64,000 nt of DNA, taken from Paulownia fortunei (Eukaryota; Streptophyta; Magnoliopsida; Lamiales; Paulowniaceae). Both the position numbers and the translations under genes were made by a program. Below are positions 40,534 through 52,321 of this stretch, piece after piece. The stretch is from the NCBI GenBank assembly GCA_019321725.1, contig CM033106.1:29376118-29440117 (forward strand), given 5' to 3'. Below the pieces are notes generated by a model, which had not been told where the DNA came from, made no database searches, and was given only the letters and a program-made list of their open reading frames with translations. Every line of letters starts with the position of its first letter. The first letter of the stretch is position 1.

Positions 40534-42877
40534 ATGGGCTCAATCTTGAAGCTAAATGGCGTCCCCACCGTCGCGCATTTCGTCGTCGCCTTCTACTTCG
40601 CCCTCGCTATCTTTGCCGCCAGATTCTTCCTCAACAGACTCATTTTCCGCGTAAGCTTTTTTGATACATTTTGTTGGATCTTGGATGTATTGTGGTGATG
40701 TGCGTAGTTCATTTTACTAGCTATGATGGGTTGATTGAGTTTATATCAGTAGTTGGAGCAGTAATAGAGAGTTTTTAATCTTCTATTCCATATTCCACGT
40801 GCGTTTTGTTCTTTAGATTCATGGCACACGTATTTCAGAGAGACATTTTCGTTATAAAGAGAAAATAGAAAAAAAGGGAAAGTAAAAGAAAAGCTGGCGA
40901 GTCTTTGGACAGGATTGGCAGAAACAAAATATATTTTGAAGGATATTTAGTCCAAGATTGGACTTAGATAATAGTGGGTGGATACCTATATCATAGTAGT
41001 ATCCACAGTGTTATATGGCAATTTGCATTTGAATTGAAAAGTTTGCCAGTGCCTTCCTAAGTAGGAGAAATACAACATGATTGGGTCTAAATTGTTGCCT
41101 TTTTTTTTCCTACTATAAGTATTGGCTCTATGATAAAATTAAGGGTTACTTTTACTCATCTATTTCAGAGGCTGTCCATCTGGTGGTTGTGGGGCGGAAC
41201 CAGTCCGCTGAAGATTGATGAGGCGATGAGGGCGAAAAGAGCGAAATGTTCTGAGTCAATGTGGAAGTTTACATACTTTGCTACCATCGAGATTGTCACG
41301 TTGGCAAGTATCTACCATGAACCATTTTTCAGAGATGTAAAGGAGTTCTCGAGAGACTGGCCTAATCATGAGTTGAAGTATGCCATATGTTTCTAAAGAG
41401 TTGTCCTTGGAATAAATATATGAATAGTATGCTAATCATCTCTAGCAAGAGGAATGACAGAATTTCTAGGGGTCTATGTGAAGTTTCATTTGTATGCATT
41501 ATTTGCATATAAATTCAAAAATCTTTAATACGTTAAGCAGATGCAAATTCCATTGCTGCTACATCTGTTTTACATTGTCTATTAAGCTTTTTTTCCGTTT
41601 TTATTGAGAATCCCTCAGGCCTTAGCTTCTGGAGTATATATCTACCTCAATTGCAAGCTGCAGAAATTCAGCATTGCATGGCTTACAGTACATAAGCTGT
41701 CAATAGACAGTGTTTGTTTGAACTAAATTTGCGTTAAAATTTATTGTTTCAGGCTTTCCTTAAAACTAATTTACATGTGCCAATGTGGGTTCTACATCTA
41801 TAGCATTGTTGCCCTCCTTACCTGGGAAACACGACGGAAGGATTTCTCTGTCTCTATTGCTCATCATGTAGTCACCGTGATCCTTATTGCAGGCTCATAC
41901 ATCATGAGGTATCTCTTTGCTTATCATTTACAGCTTATCATTGCTAAAATCATGGGGTAGTTCTTGCAAGATACCATAAATTAGTGAAGAAAATGCAGAG
42001 GAAATATGTTTTGTCTTAATGAAGGCTTGACCAAGTTGTGATGAACTATTTGCATGTCCATTTCCCAAAGGGTCTTTCGAGTGGGAGCAATGATGCTTGT
42101 ACTGCATGATGCCAGTGATGTATTCCTCGAAGCTGCTAAGGTTTTCAAATATTCCGAGAAAGAATTTGGAGCGAGCTTGTGCTTTGGATTGTTTGCACTG
42201 TCTTGGCTTTTACTAAGGCTCATATACTTTCCTTTTTGGATCATACGAGAGTCAAGGTTAGCTCCAATTTGATTGTTATTGACATTGATCTATTTCATCC
42301 AATCACTTATTCTTATTGCCATTCCTCAGCTACCACTCATGCAAAATCGTGAACCTGTCAGAACCATTCTATATGGCGTTATACTATGTCTTCAATACGA
42401 TGTTATTGACCCTGCTTGTTTTTCACATTTACTGGTGGAAACTTATATGCGCAATGATCTTAAGACAGCTGAAAAGTAGAGGAAAAGTTGGCGAAGATAT
42501 ACGATCAGGTAGCCATGCTGTAGTGTTATGTCAAATTTGTGTTCAATATTTCACTTGCCTGCTAATTGTGTCCATACAGAATATGCTTTTGTTTTCTAGT
42601 TTTCTCTTGTCTCTGTCGGAGGAGTTATTTGGAAGCTTCTTTTTTATTACAAAACAAACAGTTCATGTCTTCTATGTTTCAGGACATATTGTACTGTATA
42701 TAATAAATCAACATGTATAAAATATTTTCTTAAATATATAATTAGTATTTTCCAAGCTTTTTCGTTCTATCATGTTTGCCTTAAAAAAAAAAAAAAAAAA
42801 AAAAGAGGGATTCTCTCATCTATATCTAACATTAACATTTTATTAATCCTTATGCAGATTCAGAAGACGAGGAGTAG
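40534..42877 (+). CDS. LOH2: Ceramide synthase, LAG1 homolog (LOH2/Asc-1-like), tandem copy A
   Basis: Six exons: 40534-40650, 41169-41377, 41753-41908, 42071-42256, 42330-42508 and 42858-42877, giving 288 aa. It acylates long-chain bases with acyl-CoA to make ceramides in the ER; Asc-1/LOH2 members affect sphingolipid balance and resistance to sphinganine-analogue toxins (family knowledge). Seen: several hydrophobic spans, CSESMWKFTYFA, YMCQCGFYIYSI, WETRRKDFSV and the Lag1p motif around HHVVTVIL (His146-147) and LHDASDVFLEAAK (Asp174, Asp177). A late IYWWKLICAMILRQL helix and an acidic tail DSEDEE complete the protein. The ATG at 40534 is chosen over 40525 because it aligns with copy B. The last coding exon (20 nt) is repeated downstream. 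All exon lengths equal copy B. Confidence 0.95.
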
Positions 42878-43607
42878 GTGGAAAATCATGCCCTCGGATA
42901 AGGGTTTTAGCTGGGGAAAATTGGTTCTGATTTCTTGCGATGATTGATGCACTCAAATAGAACAATTGAAACTGCACCCAAGTATATGACTGATGATTCT
43001 ATCCTTGTAACAGGAAAAGGGTAGGAGTTTCTAGGTTTTCACTTCTGGAATTGTATTTTTGGTGTCCAAAATTATGGGTGCTTACGGGCAATTGTTTCTG
43101 CTATTAACCTTGATGAGAAATGGATACAAGAATTGAACCATGAGGACGAAATTGATTCTGTGTTGGTTTAAAGTCTTGTACATTGTGTTTAGAGAAAGAA
43201 AAAAAAAAAAAAAAAAAAAAGGGATTCTCTCATCTTATATCTAACATTAACATTTTATTAATCCTTATGCAGATTCAGAAGACGAGGAGTAGGTGGAAAA
43301 TCATGCCCTCGGATAAGGTTTTTAGCTGGGTAAAATTTAGTTCTGATTTCTTGCGATGATTGATGTACTCAAATAGAGCAATTGAAACTGCACCCATGTG
43401 TATGACTGATGATTATATACTTGTAACAGGAAAAGGGTAGGAGTTTCTAGCTTTTCACTTCTGGAATTGTATTTTTGGTGTCCAAAATTATGGGTGCTTA
43501 CGGGCAATTGTTTCTGCTATTAACCTTGATGAGAAATGGATACAAGAATTGAACCATGAGGACGAAATTGATTCTGTGTTGGTTTAAAGTCTTGTACATT
43601 GTGTTTA
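42807..43607 (+). repeat. Tandem duplication of terminal exon and 3' UTR of copy A
   Basis: Two units, 42807-43191 and 43221-43607 (period 414), differ at about a dozen positions as counted by eye. Each contains the end of the last intron with acceptor CCTTATGCAG, the 20-nt exon encoding DSEDEE-stop (42858-42877 and 43273-43292, identical) and 3' UTR. A poly-A tract precedes each unit (42783-42804 and 43198-43220) and another follows at 43606. The retained intron end shows that this is a genomic duplication, not a reinserted mRNA. Recombination between A-tracts is a likely cause. Confidence 0.93.
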
Positions 43608-45336
43608 AAAAAAAAAAAAAAGAAGAAGAAATCTTCGTATGATTTTAAATAATATTTTTTTTTTAGAGGTTTGTGTTATATTAATGTTTTCATTAGAATC
43701 AGTTACATATATAAACTTTCTTAAAATTAGTTACTGTCTAATTGAAAATTGAGATGCAAGAATAATAATCTTTATCGAATTCGTCTCTTTTTTTTTTTTT
43801 CATTTTCTAAAATCATAACTAGTGATTCAATTCCACTTTCGTTCTTGATACACTGGGTTGCCATGGGAGGCAATTTTGATTTTTCACACTTAAATCGCCA
43901 TTAGTCAAGTGCGCATATGTGCGGTAATTTGTTTATTTTTATAATAATTGGTTACTGATATTTGGTACTAGTAATTTATTGATTAATAATTATAAATGTG
44001 TTACTAATTTATATTCAATTGATGATTATGAATATGTTGTTACTTGATATTTCAATATAATGGTATATTAAACGGCCTCACTCAAAATGATAAAAACATA
44101 TTTACCAATTCTCGTATGTATCACCAATATTTAAGATATTTATAGGTAAAAAGGAATCGAGACTAGCCAAATGATACATTATTTAAATTTGGTTTAATTT
44201 ATTCAAATTATATCCGAGTTTAATTTAATCATATATCGGGTTTATTAAAATTAAGTTTAAGTGAACTTTGAATTTTTCTGTTTCACTTTTTCTATTATAT
44301 TTGTATTTCGTTTGGACTTATGATGTATGTTTATAAGATAAATCACATTCAAATAATCAATAATATATATTTGAGTAGAACTTTGAATTTTTTGTTTCAC
44401 TTTTTTTACTACACTTGTATTCTGTTTCGATTTATGATGCGTATCCATGAGATAAATAATGTTCAAATAATTAATAATACATATTTATCTTATAATATAT
44501 ATCATACATCTAAATAATAAAATATAAAATAAATAGAAAAAGTGGAATTAAAGATTTGAAGCACAAACAAATGCTCAAATTTTATTTGTTAAAAGTTTTC
44601 AATGAACATGGATTAAATTAAAGTTGGTTTGATTATTTTCTTTCAAGGCTTATCCTTGGATGACAATATCCAATTGCGGATAAAATTATTTAAAAAGAGA
44701 AAAAAGGCAATGCAACTGGACAAAGGTCCAAGTATATAGAGATCTTTACTAATATTTATTTAAGTGGAAATGGCTTTTGGAGCAGGCGACTGATTTAAAT
44801 TATATTTTTCCTGAAATTATTTAATAGGCCTCAATTTTCCTAATTTCTCTCCCCTTTCTTCGTGTATGTCTTCTCCTACTTTCTTCTTCTTTTCAATCAC
44901 ATGTTATTTATTTCTCACTTTCTAATAATCTTGCAATATTCAAGTGAGAAATAAAGGTCGTAATAAATTAAGAATTATAAATTATAAATATTTAATGTAA
45001 ATAACATATTTTTAAAAAATAAAAGAATGTGGAGGTATTTAAATATGATGCTTGCACTTATTGAGGATCCTAAATTCGTAGAGTTTGACTTATTGGACAG
45101 ACCATTTAAATCTTTTGAATTTAAATTATAATTGAGCATATAAAATATAAAATGTAATTTTTTTTCCTTACTTATGAAACACATTTACCATATAAAAAAT
45201 AAATAAAATTTCTTAATTTGTAGTAACATTTAAAAGTTCAAAAAGCACAAATATCGAGAGCGTGGGAACGTAGCCAGTAAAATGTGGAGGCAGCAGCGTG
45301 ACTGAATTTACCGGCAAAGGTCGCGGCCCAACCAAA
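43608..45336. other. Spacer between the two ceramide synthase copies
   Basis: AT-rich DNA with no supported exon, containing a two-copy repeat at 44263-44487. The last few hundred bases are the copy B promoter. Confidence 0.5.
44263..44487. repeat. Imperfect two-copy tandem repeat, 115-bp unit
   Basis: Copies start at 44263 and 44378 with GAACTTTGAATTTTT and share TTGTTTCACTTTTT, ACTTGTATT and TATGATG phrases. They are diverged by many substitutions. The open frames they create are repetitive and not genes. Confidence 0.75.
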
Positions 45337-45345
45337 TATATAAAA
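45337..45345 (+). promoter_or_regulatory. Probable TATA box of ceramide synthase copy B
   Basis: TATATAAAA lies about 312 bp upstream of the start codon, followed by a C/T-rich leader at 45380-45470 and a poly-T run. This would imply a leader of nearly 280 nt. Confidence 0.5.
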
Positions 45346-45648
45346 TTCCATTCCACATGAATAAAAAACTGCACAAGATCTCCACCTATCCTTTGCCACC
45401 CTCCATCCACTCTACTCACTAACTTCTCTTTACTAACCTTTTTCTTCTCTCTCTAGTCTCTCCGCTATCGCGCTGAGTTTTTGGAGAGTTTTTTTTTTTT
45501 TTTTTTTTAATGTAGAGCCATTGTGATTTTGCTTTCGTTTCTACACCATAAATGCGTGTAGAGTTATGTTTGAATTTCGGTAGTTAATGCTGTGGTGGTT
45601 GGTTGATTGATTGATGCTTTGTCGTTTAACTGAGGTTCGAATCCTCTG

Positions 45649-48600
45649 ATGGAATCGATCTGGAAGTACAATGGCGTCCCCAGCGCTTGGCATTTCATCG
45701 TCGCTTTCTACTTCGCTTTTGCATCCGTTGCTGCGAGGTTTTTCCTCGATAGATTCATCTTTCGTGTAAGCTTTCTCTGTATGTATAGACATGTTAGATG
45801 TTTACTTGGATAATTGGATGTATAGTGATTTGTGAGGTGCATTTTAGTTGTATTTGTTGAGTGTTATTTTACGGAGCGTTTTTGGATTCATTTTGAGCAA
45901 TACTGGAGCTGTTGTGAGATTTTTGTTTTTAGTGATATTGATAAATCTACTGATGAGGTCAATCTGTTTGAAGTAAAGACTTTAATAACTGAGGTGGTGA
46001 TTGATGAAGAAACCTGCATAAGTTGCATGCTTATAGCGTATTTCTAAGGCTTTTGATTGGTGAAGTGCATTTTACTGGTATTGGAGTGTTTAACTTGTGA
46101 TCTAACTTGAGCAATAATAGAGAGCTTGTGACTTGTTTTTTTTAGTACACGTGGATATTGATAAATTTCTTGATGAGCGAAGGTATTGCATTGTGCATAT
46201 AATGCTGCAATCCATTTGAAGAAAGGAACGGAAAAAGTAAAGTGTTTGATTGTGGTGATTTGCATAAGTTCTCGTCTTTAGATTATTGAATTTGATTTTA
46301 GTGTTCTTCATTGACTATTTTTTAATCAAACATTTTCCGGTTAAAGTAACAATAATAGCGGAGAGCTTGTCACAATATATTTTAAAAAGGTCTGTACATA
46401 TTGATAAATCTCTTCATCATTGTTTTGAGGTTTTGCGTTCTACATGGTAACGCTCACAATTTGTTTGAAGAAATTGGAGTGATATATAACATGAGTTAGT
46501 TGATTGTTGGTGAAATCTGCATAAGTTGTGTGCTTATGGCATTTTTTAGTAAGCAACTGGAAGTAGCAACTACGTAGGGTTTTTCATAATTGATTCAGAC
46601 ATAGAGTAATATCTTTATATTATTTAATTTCATATTATCATGAATATATATTTTTTTATCTTAAAAAATACAATATATAATATTAAAAAAATTTAACGTA
46701 ACACCATTAACCAAATTAAAACTAACAATACATTAAAAATTATCTCCCAAAAATATAAATAAACATTGCTTTCATTCACAAATTCATCTAACACATTCTT
46801 CAAAACACCCAACCCAAACACATCCAAACATAGCCTAGTTTTTTTGGTTTTTCAAAAGTGAGTATTATTTAAAGAAATCGTTCTGTCTGGAGAATATCAG
46901 GAACTACATTTGATTATATAGATTCCTACTCCTCTTAAAATATTTAGATATAAAAAATATTGATTGAACTAGTATTCCTACTGCAAATTGCCTTAGCTGA
47001 GTCATGAAATGCCTAATTTGGAGAAAATTTTGATGTATGTTACAATGCTGCCAATCATTATGATTTTTTTTTTGTACAAATAAGCTTTATACTTTTACTT
47101 CTTCCTACTTTGGCTCTCTATGTTACAAAATGGCTCAACTTTTCAAAGGAGTCTCGAGATACTTTATTGCTCCTTTGAGATAAAAAGCACATGTCTTGTA
47201 GATCTTCCTTTCTCACATTGATTTCATCTATTGCAGAGACTGGCCATTTGGTTGTTGAGCAGAGGAACCACTCAGCTGAAACTTAATGAGGCAACAACGC
47301 CAAAAATTGTGAAATGTTCAGAGTCCATGTGGAAGCTTACATACTATGGTACTGTTGAGTTTTGCGTTTTGGCAACTACCTACCACGAGCCATGGTTCAC
47401 AGATGTAAAGCAGTACTTTAGAGGCTGGCCTGACCAAGAGCTGAAGTAAGTTTTATATCTCATTATGGTTCTCCTACCCATAAAAATTTAGATTTTCTTG
47501 TTGATTTTTTGAGTGAGAGAGACGGTGGTCAATGTGAAACTTTGCCTGGTATTATTTGTGTATTGATGCAGACCTTCCTTCAGGTGTTTCACACTCTTAT
47601 TAGGCTTTTTTCTATTGCTGCATGCTGAATGAACGTGCTTTTGAGCTCACATAGTTAATTGTGGGTATTCTTCTATATGCATAGAAGGTTTCATAAACTT
47701 CACCACAGTTGCATGCCTTATAATATATAAACTATTTATAGGTTGAGTTCGTTGTAACTAAATCAGCTATGGCTTAATCTTTTCAGACTTCCAATGAAAC
47801 TTATCTACATGTGCCAGTGTGGTTTCTACATCTATGGCATTGCTGCGCTCCTTATGTGGGAAACGCGACGGAAGGATTTCTCTGTGATGATGTCTCATCA
47901 TGTTGTCACTGTGATCCTGCTTGCGTATTCATACATCACAAGGTATCTTTTTACTTATCTACTGCTTGTGGTTGCTGAAATATTGAGATGATTGTTACAA
48001 GATTTCGGCATATCACTAAAGAAATGGCGTGAGATTAATGCATTGATCAACTAGGGCTTGATAACTTGCAGATCACCCTGCACTTTGGTGCCAAGGTCCC
48101 AGGAAATGAATAAAAGTTATTTGCCTCTTATCGCTTAGTGCATGAGAAACCTTTGAGGTGATTGATATGCCTTGCACTGTGAATTTTTTGTTCTCTGTCG
48201 GCAAAAGGGAAATTTATGTGCATGATCAAGTCAGTCCCAAGACTTGACTTTTATTTCTTATATCAAAGAATCATGCTTCCATGCAGTGTAAATTATCAGC
48301 CATAGCAGTTCATTGTTTTCTGGTAGAAACATCTTATTAATGTTATATATACTTGTTTAATAACAAATTGTTGTCACAACGTATATGCGAGCCTATTACC
48401 AGATAAATAAATGAGAGAATAAAATTGAATGAAATTGTGAGAAGCTAAACATTAGAGCGTATTTCTGTTGTCTTTCTCTGCTTTAATGCTTTTACAAGTT
48501 AAAATTGAACGGCTTCATTCTGATTTCTTCAATCCTAATTAGTTATTGAAAGAGTGGTAACACAGGTATCAAATGAGGTGGCCATTTTTAAAACCATGTG

Positions 48601-49973
48601 GTGGATTCCCTTGTTAAAACGAGAAAACGGAAACTGGAATATTCCACTTGTGCACCACGAAGTTACCCACCCACACAAATTGATGAATTTATTTGTCTTT
48701 TTAAATGGATGGTTGGATGTGCTTTCTTATAGGTTCTTTCGGATAGGAGCTGTTATTCTTGCACTGCATGACGCCAGTGATGTATTCCTGGAAGCTGCAA
48801 AGGTCTTTAAGTACTCTGGGAAAGAGCTTGGAGCTAGCTTGTGCTTTGGTTTGTTTGCCTTTTCATGGCTTGTACTTAGGCTTATATTCTTTCCATTTTG
48901 GGTCATAAGATCATCAAGGTTTGTTTCCAAATGATTCTCACCAAGTTTTTTTAGTTTTTATATTGGTCTCTTCCCTCAAATCACTTTTCTGGTTGCTGTT
49001 CCTCAGCTACTACTCATGCCAAGTCTTGCACCTGTCAGAACCTTACCATAAAGGATTATACTATGTCTTCAATATGATGTTACTGACCCTGCTTGTTTTT
49101 CACATTTACTGGTGGAAACTAATATGCGCAATGATCATAAGACAGCTGAAAAGTAGAGGCAAAGTTGGGGAAGATATACGATCCGGTAGGCATTTTTTAT
49201 TTTGTATGTGTGCATAATTATTCACTTGCCTGCTAATTGTGGCCTTAAAGAAAGTGCATTTTGTGAGAAAGTTTTTTCATGTTATGCCCGAGGAGTTGTT
49301 TATGGAGCTTGTTCTGTTCAATTGATTGCAAAGTAAATGTTCTTTTGGATATTTGTCACTGCTACCAAATTTTGAAACTCTGCCTTAGATAAGTTTTCAA
49401 TTCCAAGTTCCTTACTTTGAAACCTTTTAAGCTCCTAAAGAGTGCCTGGCTAAGCATATACTCATTTGGAGTAATTTGTCTATGATATCAAAGTCTGCCT
49501 TGGAACTTCTGGCAAGAGGTTTTCCTTCCATTCTGGATTGAATGACTTGAGAGGTGCTGCTTTCTCATGGGCTAGACTTCTCATTTCTTCTTCCCAGGAA
49601 ATTTCGTGCCTGACACAATAGGCATTTAGTTGGCCACCCAAAAGCTCAAGAGGAAAAAGACCTAATCATATGGCGTCTAAGTAGGTATCCTGCTTGGTCA
49701 TATTCCTGGAAGTTATCAGATAAATGTTAGATTCAAATTATCTGAACCATCTTTTCATGAATTATTTAGGTTCTACTCCATGGCCTTGCAAAAATACTGA
49801 ATCGCAACATAAACAATTTCCTTACACTTTTCTGAATAAGAAACCTTCCTGAACTTTTTGTGTTCCTAATTTCTAGGTCAGGTTTCAATTTTTTTCCTTG
49901 AAAAAAGATCATCCATCCATTTCTGTTACTAACACTTCTCAATCCTTGCACAGATTCAGAAGATGATGACTAG
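45649..49973 (+). CDS. LOH2: Ceramide synthase, LAG1 homolog (LOH2/Asc-1-like), tandem copy B
   Basis: Six exons: 45649-45765, 47237-47445, 47787-47942, 48733-48918, 49007-49185 and 49954-49973, again 288 aa with every exon the same length as copy A. Same reaction and ER location. It begins MESIWKYNGVPSAWHF, with WLLSRGTTQLKLNEAT, YMCQCGFYIYGIAALLMWE, the Lag1p region MMSHHVVTVILLAYSYITR joined to FFRIGAVILALHDASDVF, and an acidic tail DSEDDD. It is closer to the usual LOH2 sequence than copy A (for example FSVMMSHH against FSVSIAHH, and LPMKLIYM against LSLKLIYM), suggesting copy A has drifted more. Intron 1 (1.47 kb) is longer than in copy A and holds AT-rich repeat sequence near 46600-46840. 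The gene appears intact. Confidence 0.96.
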
Positions 49974-51698
49974 TCAGAATCGTCCTTTTAAAGAAGTGTG
50001 TTAGCCTGGGAAAATTGCTTTTGATTTCTTGCAGGTTCGGTTCTTCTAATGATTGGTTTACTCATGTAGTAATAGCTGAAATCCTACACAATTTTCTGAT
50101 TTCTGTTTTCCATTCTTGTAATAGGAAAAAAGATAGGACTATCTAGCATTTCACGTTTGAAACTATGTTTTCGCTGTAAAAATGATAGGTGCTTCCTGTA
50201 TGATTTTCCCTGCTATTAGCCTCCATGAAAATGAATGGAAGATTTTAGACCTCAGCCGCCTCATTCCAATTCCCCATATCCCTTTCTCAAATTGTTTGAT
50301 GGTGCAGCGACCTCATGGTTAAATCTTTTCATCGAGGTCTAATGCTGGCTGTTGAATAGAGTATGTGATTAGCAGAGCACATTGTTATGATCGATCATCG
50401 TTATATTCAGTTAGATATTGGTTTCTTCGTTAACAGTTACTATTGTATGATTTGTACTCTCCCAGCTGGCCACAAAATGTTTATTCGGACGAATAGGAGG
50501 ATTCGTTTCTATTTTTGGTCTAGTTACGGCTCATTGTAAGTTTCTGTAATAGATTGTTGATATAGTTTTTTAAAAATACTAGTTTTGACTTTTAGATTGA
50601 CTGGGTCTTGGAACGTGTTTTTTCCGTAGCTTTGGCTTTGACTTAAATTTAATGGACAATACATTCCAGTCAATAGCATGCGTCCATCGCACACCTATCT
50701 GTATATGTTGCGTACATATCTTCGCCATATATGGACTGTTTTATCACCCCCACCCCTGATGAGCTGGATTCATAGCATTCCCATTTTGATGTCTTTATCC
50801 GTCTCTAGGACAATAAGATTGTTGAGTTCTTGGTTTATCTGGTGCCACCCTGTCAGGTATCATTCAATTGGAATTTGTTGACTGTTAAATTATAAATTAA
50901 TAATATCAATATTTTACTTTATAAAATTATCATATACATATCTAACTTCTCACATCCTACTTGAATTGATGGCATGAAAATATATGCAATATTATTAGCA
51001 TCGCGGTTCGGCTTTAGTTTACAATTACCTCGTAGATATTTTTGTTCTAATCTGGGAGCAACATATATCCATTATCCGAATAATCGAATACCTTCGAATG
51101 AAAAGACAAAAAATAGGAAGCATGAGCTATTTTTGTTGATTTCCAAATTCCAAAGGGGTCCACCAAGTTCAGATGATGTTCTTATCTTGGCCGGTAGGCT
51201 CCCTTTCTTCTCGATATGAAAGGTCCCCAACGCTCACTTAAACTGAAAAGGAGTTTGTAAAGGATCTTGTTTGATTTTTTCAAAGTTGAAAAAATCAATT
51301 GCACAAATTTATGTATTCACAAATTCTATGATTATTGAATGAAATTTTAAGAGGAATATTATAAACTATACATGATAATGTTTTAGGTTGGATTAACTCC
51401 TAAAAAAGTCAAACTAAACTTGAAGTAATCATGAGGCCCTTTTTTTGTTGTTTTAGATATTATTACATATAAAAGGACCAAAAAAAAAAAAGGGAATTTG
51501 GATTTCAATTAATAGGACTACAAACACTTTACTTTGTGCGATATTTTGATATAAATAATAACATATTTAGTAGATATGATTTGAACAATTTATAACCAAA
51601 TTCTCAAATTACTTAACACAAACAATGAGTTTTGATGAAATTACAACATAATCTTGATTTAATACTCTAACCATCACAAAATCCTAAATTTCACAGTT
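49974..51698. other. 3' UTR of copy B and intergenic DNA
   Basis: Probably about 300-500 bp of 3' UTR, then unremarkable intergenic DNA up to the target-site duplication of the copia element. Open frames at 50678-50881 and 50974-51219 lack recognisable motifs and splice context. Confidence 0.5.
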
Positions 51699-51703
51699 AT
51701 TCT

Positions 51704-52211
51704 TGTTGGGGTATCGATAGTATAAAATACTCAACAATAGTACTAATTATAGTAAGCTCCCAGGAAAAGGTGGAGGGGTCACAACGGTCCCACTTAAAAC
51801 TCAGTCTCCTTAAACAGAACCTTACTATTAAAAGTACTATGCACAGCGGACAAATACCCCAAAGCAAGTAAATATTGAATACTAACAATTAACAAAAGAA
51901 TACCAGAATACTAAATGCGAAATTAAAAGACAAAATGGAAAAAGCACACCAGATTTGATAACGGAGTTCGGCCAACTTTTGCCTACGTCTCCGGGCACCG
52001 CAACTGCTTCACTAATCTCCCGAATAAATTACAACTTGGGTAAAATTACCCACAACTTAGAATTTCCTAATTAAAGGAATTCTACAAATATAGAGAAGAG
52101 AATATTTTGGTGTATTTTCAAAACAAAGTTCAATGTCTATTTATAGGCTAAGTAATCAAATCCCTTTGGTATACAACCAATGTGGGATGGAAATAAGCAA
52201 AAAAACCAACA
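51704..52211 (-). repeat. 3' LTR of the copia element
   Basis: 508 bp, ends TG...CA; it is the downstream LTR because the element reads on the minus strand. The purine tract AAAGGTGGAGATT (52212-52224, read on the minus strand) adjoins it as the polypurine primer site. Confidence 0.95.
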
Positions 52212-52321
52212 AATCTCCACCTTTGCGTATTCTCAATCCCACTCGAAATTCAAATTTCTTGTCTTCTGAGCAAATGAAGTAGTCTTCTGCAGTGCCTCCA
52301 AACGAGCCTTTTGGCGCAATC

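Noticed and set aside
44257..44517. Repetitive short proteins on both strands
   Set aside because: Generated by the two-copy 115-bp AT-rich repeat; no start context or family match.
50678..51219. Two open frames downstream of ceramide synthase copy B
   Set aside because: No recognisable motif, poor codon character and no splice or promoter context.
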